Positions 34,441-45,496 of a stretch of 64,000 bases of DNA are shown here, piece by piece (the stretch's first letter is position 1; the number at the start of each line of letters is the position of its first letter). The stretch lies in NCBI RefSeq assembly GCF_000315625.1, contig NW_005434603.1, forward strand, positions 258,414 to 322,413. Direction: 5' to 3'. A program made the position numbers and the translations under genes. Source of the DNA: Guillardia theta CCMP2712. Taxonomy: Eukaryota > Cryptophyceae > Pyrenomonadales > Geminigeraceae. The notes under the pieces are model-generated. The model searched no databases. It was not told where the DNA came from and worked only from the letters and a program-made list of their open reading frames with translations.

Positions 34441-34538
34441 CCGGCCCACCCCCCAGAATCTCCTCCGTCATTGGCAAGGAAACCAACGAGCGAGCGGCAT
34501 CCTAGCCCAGCTTCTGAGATCTTGAAGCTCTTGACAGG

Positions 34539-35513
34539 ATGGTTCGGCCCTCGGCTTCTGACGACTCTAAGTCCGTTGGCGTCTGCTTCGCACAAGCTGT
34601 AAGTCAGGCAGGCCCAAGGCCTCCTCATATCTGCTTCATGTTCCTCTCTCCTCCTTGACGCACTCTGCTCCAGGTCTCCCGAGTAGTGCCTCCTTTCCAC
34701 CACCTCTTCATCCCTCGCAAGGGTCGGCTCTCCATGTACGAGGGGCTCAAGGAATGCATCCCCCCTGCTGTTCGGAGTGATCTGCAGTCCTCGGGGAGTT
34801 TCGGCCTGAGTGAGATAGAGTTCAACAAAATCCTAGAAAGAAACGGCTTCAACAAGATCCGGGACCGCTGCACGCTCCCCATGGACCTCAAGCAGACGGA
34901 CTTCGCCAAGAGCTGCAGCGCGCGGTATCTCTTCAGCAACCGGCGTTGGAGGAATCCCGACGACCCACACGAGCTCGAGGAGCTCCGTCAAGGTTGGCTG
35001 AGGCTCCGCCAGTGCGCTTTGAAGTTGGGAGTAGATGTCAGCTTCGAGACTCTCGTGCAGTGCTGCAGGGCAAGGCATGCGCTGTGGGCTAGGTTGACGT
35101 CCAATTGGAGAAAGACTCCCCGCCGGGTCTGCCGCAAGAAGACGATAGCCGCGTCAACGAAGCAACGGCAGCAAACGACTACTGACCCCTCCAGCTCAGA
35201 GCTGATCTCAATATCGCATGACTCAGCACCATCGTCGACATTCTCACCTGCTCCAACGCAAGATTCTTGTGAAGACGAGCTTGACATCATGCGGCTCAAC
35301 TCCTTGAGCGAGGACGAGACTGCCGAATGGATCAGGAAGCTCGAGCGCTTGCAGGGAGGCGGGAAGAAAGACGAGGAGCTCTACTTACAACAATTCTCCG
35401 AAGCTTCGCACGCGATGTGGGAGACCATCACTGAGGAGATCGAAAGTCAAAGTCTGCAGAGCGACGAAGACTTGACCCGACAAACTCTCAACAACTTGAT
35501 GACTCGGTACTGA
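34539..35513 (+). CDS. Hypothetical protein, 299 aa
   Basis: Exon 1 (34539-34598) codes MVRPSASDDSKSVGVCFAQA and ends at a consensus GTAAGT. Exon 2 (34674-35513) follows a CAG acceptor in phase 0. The first ~150 residues are globular-looking and basic, with FNKILERNGFNKIRDRC, RYLFSNRRWRNPDDPHELEE and CALKLGVDVSFETLVQCC. A Ser/Thr/Gln-rich linker (about 165-215) leads to an acidic helical tail. No family recognised. A nuclear or nucleic-acid role is only suggested by the basic Arg/Trp-rich segment. Flanked by repeat-rich DNA on both sides. Confidence 0.6.
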
Positions 35514-35984
35514 AGTCAGTTCAGAACCCGTGCAACCAATGTGCGGCGCTGAGAGCCTCACATCGATTTTAAGGAACAACACTGTCAGTGCCGATTTGTT
35601 GGAAACAACATTTGGAAGCAACACTGTGTAATCATTGTCGGGCTGGCCCTTATGATCGAGCATCCTCCGTCCGAGTCTTTGTTGAACTTGGAGTATACTC
35701 TATCATAGTATCAATAAAAGGTTTCATGAGTATTCTGGAAGGCCAAGGGGCCCAACTTCGACTCACTGACTTGGCTCAACTGTAGCCCCAGCCTTCTGAG
35801 TCGGACGCTCAGTACAGGCTGCACAGGCTGTGATGAGTCTCAAACTCTGGCAAACTTGCCAAGTAAAAGAGTCACAAGTCCTTAGGGATCGGACTCAGGA
35901 CAGCCGGGCTCAGTCTTTTCTCTTCAGGGCTCGCCGGAATGGCCCCACTGCCAGGCTCAGGGCTGGGTCAAGCCTCTCCTCTAC

Positions 35985-36345
35985 GCAGGGTCAGGCAAGC
36001 AAATGGCAAATTTCAATTCGCCAGTCACGGTGCGGGGCAGTGCCGCTGGGACCCGCGGAGCCTGCCACCTTGACCGGCCCGGCGTGGCACGGTCACCCGG
36101 CCGCCGCCCCCGCCGGGCCGGGCCAGACCCAGTGCGGCGCGGCGCACCGTGCCGCGACGTGGCGGTAGCGTCCTGGCAGCCGCCGCTCAGTGACACTGCC
36201 GAACTCCGACTCAGGGCCGGCCCTCCCCGGCCCCGGGCAGTCCGATCACTGACCCGGTTCAACGGCCGCCCGGTTTCACACATCAGAGTCTTCACTGCCA
36301 GAGCACGGTCCGATATGATCAGCGTTGACCTGAGGCGTTGAGTCA
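35985..36345. repeat. GC-rich anonymous element
   Basis: GGCCCGG/CCGGGCC-rich island with CAGTGAC/GTCACTG motifs like the others. Open frames on both strands here are compositional. In 35514-35984 I see no gene; 36400-36540 is an AG-rich tract (GGAGGAGAATGAAGATGAGG and similar) with no supported exon. Confidence 0.5.
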
Positions 36346-36753
36346 AGTGTAACGGTCAGACGACCGTTGGCTGGCCTGTCATGGCAGCCGCCCGATCATC
36401 GTTCATGAGTCAGCCGATAGAGGGAGAGAGGGAGGAGACTCTCAAGGGAGGAGAATGAAGATGAGGGAGGGGACGAGGACGAAGACAAGGAAAAGGATGA
36501 CGTTGACGACGAGCGAGAAGAGGATGGGCCGTTAGAGAGGCTTGAGAGACAAGCTTGGAGGATGGTTTGAGTGCCTAGTTGAGGGTGGAGGAGCACGAAG
36601 TGAGATGACATGAGTTGGGCTGGAGCCTCTCATCAGTGAAAGAATGCATTTGCAACATGATTTCAACGTGAATTGAGCTTTCGAGAACAATCTGACGATC
36701 AGAACGCCTCTCTGCAAGCTGCTCTCCTGATCCCTACTCACGTCTCCTTACAG

Positions 36754-39269
36754 ATGACGGGCTATCGAAGCGCAGGGAACCAATCTCTGCTTTCTTTCAG
36801 GACAGGCTTCGCTGTCTCAGGATACTCTGGCTACATTCCCAGCAACGAAGCAGTTCCCATCCCTACCAAGGTCGTTTCATCCCCCAGCTCTCTGCTCCTC
36901 TCCACTTGACATCTCAGCTCAGGGCGGACCCAACGAAGAGCCTCCAGAGGCACTGAGAGACAGGAGCCCTGCTAGGGGGTATCCGGAGGGCATGCCTCTC
37001 AAGCCTCCAGCAGATACCGAGTATGGAGGTGCTGAGCTCCCTACGGGTTGGGGTGTCCGGTTGACGAGCTGCTGCAGAGAAGTTCAGGGAGGAGGACATG
37101 ATCCGAACGCACCGCCGTGGGGGTCTGGAGCCGTCGGAAAGTTTCTACGAAGACGGAGGGGTGCGGATGCTGAATGAGGAGGAGACGTCTCAAGATCGGA
37201 TCCCCTCGAAGAAGTTCGTCGGGTCTTCGAGCTATGCGACAGGCTACGTCGACCCGGCTGCGAGGATGCGGTACAGTGTGGTGGAGGTGAGAGCAGGAGG
37301 TGGGAAGGGGAACAGCGATGGCAACTGATGATGTTCGATAGGGGAGGATATCAGCTATGAACGCTACAGAGACTAAGAGGAGGATCATGCTGGGCGACAG
37401 GAAGTCCAAGTCAAGGGCAGCAGTGACGACATATGGAGCTGCGTATGAGGTGATGGGCCAGGGAAGCTTGAGCGACTACTCTTGATGAGATTTTCATGTC
37501 AGCTCTTGAACGCAAAGCAGGGCGATCACAGCTCAGTTGCCTCGCCTTCCAGCCAGTATAGCCAGGTGAGCGCCCTGCGTACGCCATGAGCGAAACTGAC
37601 GGTGGGCGATCCTTGATAGCGATTGTTGAAAGTTTACCCGGAGAGACGCGGAGCTCCGGATTTCGCCAATGCCCCTCAAATCTCCTTCACGCAGGTTTCT
37701 TCCACTGCTCTTTCTCCTCTTCCCGCGCTGCCTCATGTCGCCATGTTGGCAGACGGGCAGCAGCATGTACAACACCATGTACAACCTGGCGAACAGGTAA
37801 CGGCGTTACGACCAACTTCTCCTCCCTCCTCACACAGCCCGCAGACCCGGGAAGCTGAGAGACATGCGAGCTCTGCGTGATCCCGTCCAGGTGATCAGAG
37901 GCAGATGGAGTTCGTGCGGCCCCTCACATGCCTGGCAGATCACCGAGAACGCCGACACCAAAGAGCTCTTTGCCACCAGCTCCAAGTACTTCCATGGTGC
38001 TTGCCAGCTTTTCCACCTCCCTCTCAGCTGACCGCAGCTGTGCCAATTACCAGGAAGAACTCCAGGCTATCAAGGATTCCTGCCGGAGAACGTGCACGGG
38101 TCAAGCAGGACCGAGCGAGCTCTAGAGCATGTAGGCTCTCCTCTTGAGCACGCTGGGTTCCTCCTCAACTTGCTTGCAGTCTAAGGACCACCTTCAAACC
38201 CAGTCGAAGAAGTTCGGGCTCTTTGTCCTCCACAACTTCTCCCATCACATACCTGGATACCTCGGCTTCCAGGCGCAGAACCCCAACAACGCCAAGTCAG
38301 CCCCCAAGTTCGCCCTTGAAGGTCCTGCCCTCCGCGTCCATCCCTCTGCCTACAATCGTCTCTCCTTTCCTCCCTCTCTTCCTTGCCTCCTCGTTCCCCT
38401 CTCTCCCTTCCCCTTGGCTCTCTCTGAGAGAGGCTCTTGTGACGTCGCAGCTTTTCTGACGAAAAGATCCCCACAGGACGGCTAGGGACGACAACAGAGG
38501 ACTTCAATTATCAGGTCTACAGCGATGACAGCCTCCTCCTTGTTTCTCCTTCCCTCTTCCTCCAGTCTCCTCCGCATCATTTCTCTCCTCCCTTCCCTTG
38601 TTTCTTCTTCCTTTCTCCAAGATTCCTGCTTTGATCCACATATTCTTCTCGACAGTATCCTTTGAGCTTCCAGCGCCCTGATCTCTCCCTCCCCCCCCCC
38701 CGCTCGCATCCCATCGCCTCACTCGCAAGTACTTCAGGTCGCAGCCCCTGAGACGCTGGAGAAGACGAAGGAACGGCGATCGAACATGAAGATGTTCCAC
38801 CCCACACGCGGGAGATACCAGAAGGACTTCTCTGTCTCTTCCGAGATGCTCACCTTCTTCACGCCTGTAACTTCTACTTCCTCCTTCCCCCTCCCTGCTC
38901 CTCTCTGAGTCCTTGCTCCTGCTCCCCAACCTCTCCTTTCCCCTACCCGCCTGTCCTCTTCCTCCAAGATCCCCTCCCCTCCCGTCTCCCACTGATCGTT
39001 TTCTCCTCCATCTGCCCTCGCTCTGACATCAATTCCAGGGAGCAGAAGTCGAAAGCGCCAACGGCAAGACCAACGCTGAAGGATTCTACAGGATATCTCG
39101 TCCCCTCGAGGGCCTGCCAAGGTACATCGCTATTCCTCGCATCGCACCTTCCTCTTCCTCTCCCCTCCTCTTCCTCGTTCTCACCCTCGCCCAACGCAGG
39201 AAGTTCGTCCCGTCCGCCACCACGGAGAGCGGCTACCTCTTCGATACCTACACGAGCAGGATCGGATGA
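36754..39269 (+). CDS. Axonemal microtubule-inner-protein-like
   Basis: About ten exons chain from ATG 36754 to TGA 39267-39269. The start follows TTACAG, so an upstream exon is possible. The protein has repeated Tyr-x-Gly-(Phe/Tyr) turns: SGYSGYIPSNEAVP in exon 1, GYQGFLPENVHGSSR (about 38060-38100) and IPGYLGFQAQNPNN (about 38250-38290). Other exons read GGLEPSESFYEDGGVRMLNE, FVGSSSYATGYVDP, ITENADTKELFATSSKYFHG, FHPTRGRYQKDFSVSSEM and finally SGYLFDTYTSRIG. Such low-complexity Tyr-Gly-Pro proteins with GY-x-G-x-x-P turns occur among ciliary inner-microtubule proteins (FAM166/CIMIP2 type). The match is by motif style only. One intron near 37029-37069 seems to be about 41 nt. Confidence 0.55.
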
Positions 39270-39390
39270 TTTCGCGTCCATTGCCGTGCCCTTGCCAACG
39301 TCTGTACATACACCAGAGCCTCCACATCCCTGTTGACAAGGACGCGATTTTATATTAACGAAGCAAACAATAAGAGACAAGCAGCGTCTG

Positions 39391-40326
39391 CTATTCCGTC
39401 CTCACAGATGACCCTCCGACGCTTCGGAACAGCTGCTGGAACTGCTCGAACGAGATCTTCCCTGAGTTGTTCGTGTCCACCTCCCGCACCTGCACCGGCC
39501 ATGAGACAGGAACGGGCGGGTCACTTCCAGTCACCAGCTCTAGCACTTGACCCTCGGTCATCCGCACTCCCACCAGCGCAAGAGCTCGTTGAATGTCCAG
39601 AACCTGCTCGCATCCTCAGTCTCCTCCTCGTCTCCCAACACAAATGCCGCGACTACCCTTGCCTTCCTATCTCTTCCTCGCCTTACACCCCAGCCACTTC
39701 TCCTCGTCCTCGTCCTCCTCACAGCCACGTACCGAGACGGCTCCCTTCTTGCCGGTGTCGAGGTAGGCAAACGCTGCTCGAAGATCTTCTTCCGTCTCTC
39801 TGGAGGAGGCATCAGCCATCGGACGGGAGATCCTCCCAGCGCCTCACCTCCCCTCCACGTAATGTGCCATGAGCGCCACGAAGGAGCTGAAAGGAACTCT
39901 CCCCTGTGACAAGGCGTGAGGAGGAGGAGGCATGGAGACGGTGAGGAGGAAGAGGAAGAAAAGCAGAAAGAAGGGTGAAGGGGGGGAAGAGGGTAAAGAG
40001 GGTGAGGGAGGAAATATAAGGGTTCAAAGATCATACATGATTGTCTATGCAGTTTGAGCTCAAGGCCATTCTCATCGCTTCTCTGTCGCTGACATTCTCA
40101 CCCTTCACAAGGACCAGTCAATCAAGACAGCAGCGTGCAGTAGAAGCCAAGGGAAACCAGCGCTCTCATTGTCTCTCCCAGCTTCATCACGGGCAAGGAA
40201 CAGTGTCCTTCGGTCTCCCTCTCACACTCTTCCAGCTTCGACCAAGTCAGAGATCCAGCTAGCTCGACAGAAACCTTTCACCTCCTCCTTCGAGTCTGCT
40301 GAAAATTGCGTGAAGACTGCCCGCAT
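39391..40326 (-). CDS. Calmodulin/centrin-like EF-hand protein
   Basis: Exons on the minus strand: MRAVFTQFSADSKEE at the start (40326), then a piece around 40060-40110, then SSFVALMAHYVE, then RETEEDLRAAFAYLDTGKKG (about 39830-39770), then RALALVGVRMTEGQVLELV, and last VREVDTNNSGKISFEQFQQL with stop at 39391. The order (helix, loop, helix, then TEEDLRAAF linker) matches four-EF-hand proteins. Only the last loop (DTNNSGKISFEQ) keeps good Ca2+ ligands; the third (DTGKKGAVS) is shortened. The segment between RALALVG and VREVD carries an insertion rich in Pro and Val, or a badly placed intron. It lies about 300 bp downstream of a CaMK-like kinase on the same strand. Confidence 0.65.
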
Positions 40327-40624
40327 GTCCTGTTCGTAGATGAAAGTGAGAAGACCCTTCAATCCTCGATCGAGAACATGTGGAAATCGAATACCTGAAT
40401 TTCACTCTCCAGCAGTTGTGTCTTCATTCCCAAAGAACCGTCAGCTATCGTTCTCTCGTAAACAATAGGACAAGACCCGATTCACTTTCCGCAGGTAATG
40501 CTGGCTGGCCACGATCCCCACAAGACCCTGACCGAATTGTTTTCTCTGTAATTTCGAAATTTAGAGAAGAAATTTGGTGATGCGCAGAAAAGTCTTGCCT
40601 GGCGATTGAAACCTCGCAGCGCAT

Positions 40625-42164
40625 CTAGTGACTGACTGGGCATCGGGCTGTCGGACACCCCGTTGCCTGTTCGACAACAAAAGAATTGACATAGAGCTTC
40701 AGGGCGTTCGATAGAATACCAGCTACCCAAGGATGCTGTAAGAGCTGCTCGCAAGTGTATCGCTGATGAACATGTCAAACTCTTCTGTCGTCAGGGCAAG
40801 CATCGAACGACGCACCTGCATCGGGTCCATGTGGATCAAATGGCGAATAACATCCTTGGCTTGCGGCGATACGTGCGCCCAGTACTCAGGATCGAACTTG
40901 TAGTCGGCCCGTAGAATCCTCTCCACCTTCACCACTTTCAATCACGAGGACCGGGGCCTGCTCGCAGTGAGCTCACGATCTGGGCGTCCGTCGATCTTCC
41001 ATCTGGGTCGAAGGGATGAACTCCAGAGAGCATGATGTAGAGGATGACTGAGAGGCCACGGTGAGCACGTCGACGACAAACAATCCCATCTTCTACCTCC
41101 CATCGACCAGAGGTCGACCGAGTAGTCGTAGGGCTGCCTTCGTAATATTTCCTGTGTCGGGAAACCAAGATTACAGGTGCATGCGCGGAGGAGATAAAGC
41201 AAGTAATATTACAGGTGCCCAGTATGCCCATGTACCACAAGATCTCTTCATCATCGTCTTCTCGCCCAGAATCTGTCAGACACCATTCACAAGGAGATCC
41301 GAACCACTGCTCTTGCACTACCTTAGACAAGCCAAAATCAGCAATCTTAATGTCTGCTTCTGATCCTTTGGAGGTAAGAAGGAGATTTTCTGGTTTCAGA
41401 TCTCGATGGCAAATTTTGCGTCTGCATGACCATCAACAACACGGAGATGGCTCGAAGACAAGTATCACTCGTGTAAATGCATCAAAGCATCCGTAATCTT
41501 TCTTATCCTGCCGAAATGATACACATGAGACCAAATTCGAATCAAATTCCCTGTTGAAACCACTTACATCTTAGCAGCGTCCTTCTCACTAAAAGCCCCG
41601 TCATTTACAATTCTATCAAACAATTCTCCACCCTTGCAAGGAGTCACAACTGCAATTCAGCAGGATTCACATCGGCATACCTGCACCAACTCGAGTACTA
41701 AATACACAGACTTCTCGTCTTCAAAGACATCCTGCGCAGGAGGAATCATCTTTCATGCAGCAGCCCTGCACGTTGCGTACCTTCAATGAGATGACGTTCG
41801 GGTGAGAAACCTGAAGGATAGGTGAGTGATGGACCAAACAGCAAGGCAATGACCGTGGTCAGGATCTCAATCTCTCTAGCCAATTGACGACGTCGCATGT
41901 TTGCCTGCGGCAATCAAAATTTACTTCTCTCCCTCTTCAGCCTTCAGATGCTCCAACCTTATCTACACACTTCACAGCCACGAGCTCCTTGGTTTGCTTG
42001 TTCCTTGCCTTCTTAACAACAGCATGAACACCACTTCCTAACACCTGTTTGATAAGAAGTGTCACGTTGTACTATGATACATGAACATTTTGATATACCT
42101 CTAAAACTTCATAGTAATCGTTAATATTCCTGTGATCCTCCGCCAATGGTCCTTCCTGCCCCAT
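40625..42164 (-). CDS. CaMK-type Ser/Thr protein kinase
   Basis: About eleven short exons spell a full kinase domain: [20 protein letters not shown] at the start (42164), [27 protein letters not shown] with the ATP-site Lys, [89 protein letters not shown], a shortened activation segment with [52 protein letters not shown] and finally [12 protein letters not shown] then a short tail to TAG 40625-40627. [17 protein letters not shown] and the YWxxVSPQAKD pattern place it in the CAMK group. The tail after the last domain helix is only about 30 residues, so no calmodulin-binding helix or EF-hands are obvious. The variant GSGVHAVVK Gly-loop is unusual. Confidence 0.85.
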
Positions 42165-42657
42165 CAACGTTCAATGCCAACAGCTTGAGTAGCAGCATTA
42201 AAGAACATTACATCTTTCTTGTCGTACGTGCCTGGGGAAACAGAATCGTTAGAAATAGGGAACAACCAGCGACAAAATCCAACCATTCTTCTTTAGCTTC
42301 CCACCAAGATTCCAGCTTTCACAGTATGCCAAGCGTGTTTGAGGATCACTCAAATTATTCCAACTGATAGAAATCAATTCAGCATTTGAAAAACAATGAT
42401 GGAAAAAGGCAACTCAACACAAACACGCATTCCAACAACAACAGCTAGCAATATCGGTACTTGATACACACTCACAAGTAAAATCACTTGTTTCAATCAG
42501 ATAGAGGTCAACTTTCCATCTATCGTATTCAGCAAGCATTCAAATAGTCCAAGGAAACTCCATCCCACTGTGACAACGTACACTGACACATCAACATGCA
42601 GAACACATTACGTGAAGGTGAAGATCGCCCCTCCACCAGCTGCTATTCCAACCCAGG

Positions 42658-43053
42658 TCATTTTCGAAGGCCAGTGCATGGATGAGAAGGATATTTTCCT
42701 CCACCATTCATGTTCTTGATCCTACAATCACGTTCCACGTCAGACACAAACTTAGAGTGAGGTGCAAGCAGGGGATGCGGATTTCTTCACCTCAGCCCGT
42801 CTAGAACTGTTGAGATTGCAGGATGGCAGACGCGATTGTAAGCTTGCGGGATGGATATGATCCCACAGACGATGTTGTGCATAGCCAGACCAGCGATGTG
42901 AGAGGATGATGTTTGATCTGCTCGATTTAAGTATGTCCGAACGCACAACGGGCAGACAGGGAATTCTCCTCCCGATCTCCCTGGCGAGGGGCATGATGCG
43001 CATGGCGAGCTTGCTTGACGCCTCGCCTCACGATATTGTGTGTTGTTTGAAGA
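42658..43053 (-). CDS. Cys-rich protein, partial model
   Basis: One convincing exon (about 43053-42791) reads NNTQYREARRQASSPCASCP, GGEFPVCPLCVRTYLNRADQ and then HIAGLAMHNIVCGIISIPQA to a strong AG/GTGAAG donor. Two CxxC pairs (CASC, CPLC) suggest zinc binding, and a hydrophobic stretch follows. Spliced to the next acceptor in phase, the protein ends at TGA 42658-42660. A different frame of that last exon would end in a hydrophobic tail with stop at 42608, if a weaker donor is used. The 5' end is not found; an acceptor seems to precede the exon. Family not recognised. From 42165 to 42607 I see no exon. Confidence 0.4.
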
Positions 43054-43329
43054 CTTGTAAAGAAAACGCTGCGAGAAGTGAGGATCGAGTCTAGGGCAGC
43101 ATGGATTAGACTGACCAGTCAGCCTAAAGGCAGAGGGCGTATGGAAAGAGAAGGGGAGAAGAGAAGGAGAGCCAGGGAGAAGCCAGAGGAAGAGAAGTGG
43201 GAGGGGATGAAGATGATGACGGGGCAGGAGGGAGGGAGGAAGCTCGGCACGACGCTGACGTCGGGGGAATTTGTGCGCTTCAGAGGAGCCGCATGGCGCC
43301 CAGAGCCCATGCAGCCTACGATCAGGGGG

Positions 43330-43960
43330 GGAACAGTTCCGATGTACTCGATAGGGGTAGTTGATGGGAGTTAAGGTGGAATAGGGGGTGGGGTACTTAC
43401 AATATCTCCTTCAATTAGTTAAATGTGGGGTACTGATACGTATATTGGGAGGGGTACCTCATTCATTGAATGGGGATCTCGACAGGGTGGGTTTGGCAGA
43501 GCAGGGGTGGGGTGGGGCTATATTCTTACTGTTTTTTTTGTTCGATCCTCATCTCAGCTGTCCATTGGAATAGTGGGGGTACAAACCTTCCATGGGTGTG
43601 GGTGGTAAGTCCAAAATACCCCTCTAATATACAGGAAAATTGGTCATTTCAATATGGTAGGGTGTCATGTGAGTTTCTTGTGATAGGGGTATGGAGAAGA
43701 GGGGTAGCCCTTCCGTGGGTGGTGGGGTGGTGCTTGTTTCGCGATGCGACGAATAGATGGAATGGAGCCGGACGAGGGGGTCGTAGGGATGAGCGATGGG
43801 GGCAGGGGAGCGAGGAAAGGGGGAGTGAGGTAGGAGGGAGGAGTTAGATGCCATGGAGGATGCTCCAAAGCTGAATGGTGAAGATGCAGGAGCGGGATGA
43901 GATGGAAGAGGGAAAGGGAGGACGAGGGGTAACAAGAATCGCAACAGTTTGTCAAGTCAA
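43330..43960. repeat. GGGGTA-rich low-complexity DNA
   Basis: GGGGTAC, GGGTGGGG and similar motifs recur on the plus strand, like 1-480, and grade into an AG-rich stretch at 43770-43930. 43120-43250 is also AG-rich. From 43961 to 44309 nothing is recognised, and it should include the 3' UTR of the ATPase gene. Confidence 0.5.
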
Positions 43961-44309
43961 GGATGAAATATCGACGAGATCAAGCTGACTAGAACGTCAA
44001 AAGAGTCAGGAAAAATCTGGGTTAAGGAGAGGGTGTGGACTGAATGGAGGGTTTGGGGGTGGGAAGGAAATGAGGAAAGCCAGACTGAATTGTAGTGGCA
44101 ATGCTGGATACGAGCAGTACCTGATGGGGTGGATCACAGAGAAGACGATATGATGCAGAAGATGGTAGATCTATAGATACACTTGATCCTGACTTCTCAC
44201 AAAACTGAAGAAGTGCCGGGATGACATGAGGAGCTTAAAGACAGAATAGCTCTGCAAATGGACAATGCATGCTCAAAAAACATCCAGTACAAAACTTTCA
44301 GGATTTCAT

Positions 44310-45251
44310 TCATGCGCTTGCTATTCCATGTATAACCTGCTTGAATGGTAGCATGACCGCCTTCCTTTCCTCCCCCTGGATAGTCATCTTGCCCCTGTCC
44401 TCCATTTCACTCCACTTCAGTTCGATGGGGATTCTTCCAAGGAACTTCATGCCCATCTCGATCGCCAGCTTTTCGCCTCCTCCTCGGGAGAAGATGTCTG
44501 TCACTTCACCACAACAAGGGCACTGGAAGCCAGACATGTTCTCCACCATGCCGAGAATGGGGACCTCGAGCTTCCTGCAGAACGAGATCTCCTTGCGCAC
44601 GTCCACGAGCGACACAGACTGCGGTGTGGTCACCAACACGGCCCCATTTAGAAAGTTTGTCTCCTTGAGGTACTCTATGCAAGACAGCTGCTCGTCCGAA
44701 GTCCCAGGGGGCGTGTCGATGATCAAGTAATCTAACTTTCCCCATACCACGTCCGTGAAGAACTGTTTGATCATGGCGTTTTTCTTCGGACCCCTCCAAA
44801 CTACTGCATTGTCTCTGCTTGCCAGCAGGAATGATACCGACATTACAGAGAGAGGATTCTCGCCGTCAGTCTGGACAGGAATCCAACCTTCGCTCGACTG
44901 CATCACCTGTTGCACGCTCAGCAACGCTGCAGAAATGTTGGATCATCAGCGGAAAATCGAGCACGACACTTGAACCCATCACACAATGATCTGTAATGAA
45001 CAAAAAGAACAGCACAGCAGTTCGACATCAACACGTCTATCCGGCATGAACCCCCCACTGCCTTCTCTCACCTCCTTTCCCTCCAGGCCCAGGATCCTTG
45101 CGACGCTGGGGCCGCAAAGATCGACGTCGAGGATCCCAACCTTCTTCCCCTCCTCCGAGAGGCTGATGGCGATTCCTGTAGCCACTGAGCTCTTCCCCAC
45201 CCCTCCCTTCCCGCTCAGCACCACCACCGCCTTGGTTCCTTCCTGCAGCAT
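44310..45251 (-). CDS. CFD1: Cytosolic Fe-S assembly ATPase, Cfd1/NUBP2 type
   Basis: Mrp/NBP35 P-loop ATPase that helps build Fe-S clusters on cytosolic and nuclear proteins. Exon 1 (45251 to about 45042) has VVVLSGKGGVGKSSVATGIA, the deviant Walker A of this family, and GILDVDLCGPSVARILG. Exon 2 (about 44935-44310) has VVWRGPKKNAMIKQFFTDV, DYLIIDTPPGTSDE, LVTTPQSVSLVDVRKEISFC, MVENMSGFQCPCCGE with the C-terminal CxxC that holds the bridging cluster, and FSRGGGEKLA. The N-terminal four-Cys ferredoxin-like segment of NBP35/NUBP1 is absent, which favours Cfd1/NUBP2. The stretch after exon 1 (before GWIPVQTDG) is the least certain join. Confidence 0.88.
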
Positions 45252-45496
45252 TCTTTGCGCACCCCCGCAATCAACTTTTACTCAAAGAAAATATCCGGGT
45301 CCCCCTCGGAATTTCAACGGGTCCGCCTCGTCTAAAATTTCCGGGGACGACTCAGGGCAGCAGGACAATGGTGGGAGTTTGTGCCGAGGAGGAAGAGAGC
45401 GGGAAGGGCGGGGTCATGGCGGAGAAGACATGACAGGGACGTTGAACTTGTTGTGCATGTAGATGCTCTCCTGAGAGCTCCTGAGACCTCTCCGAG

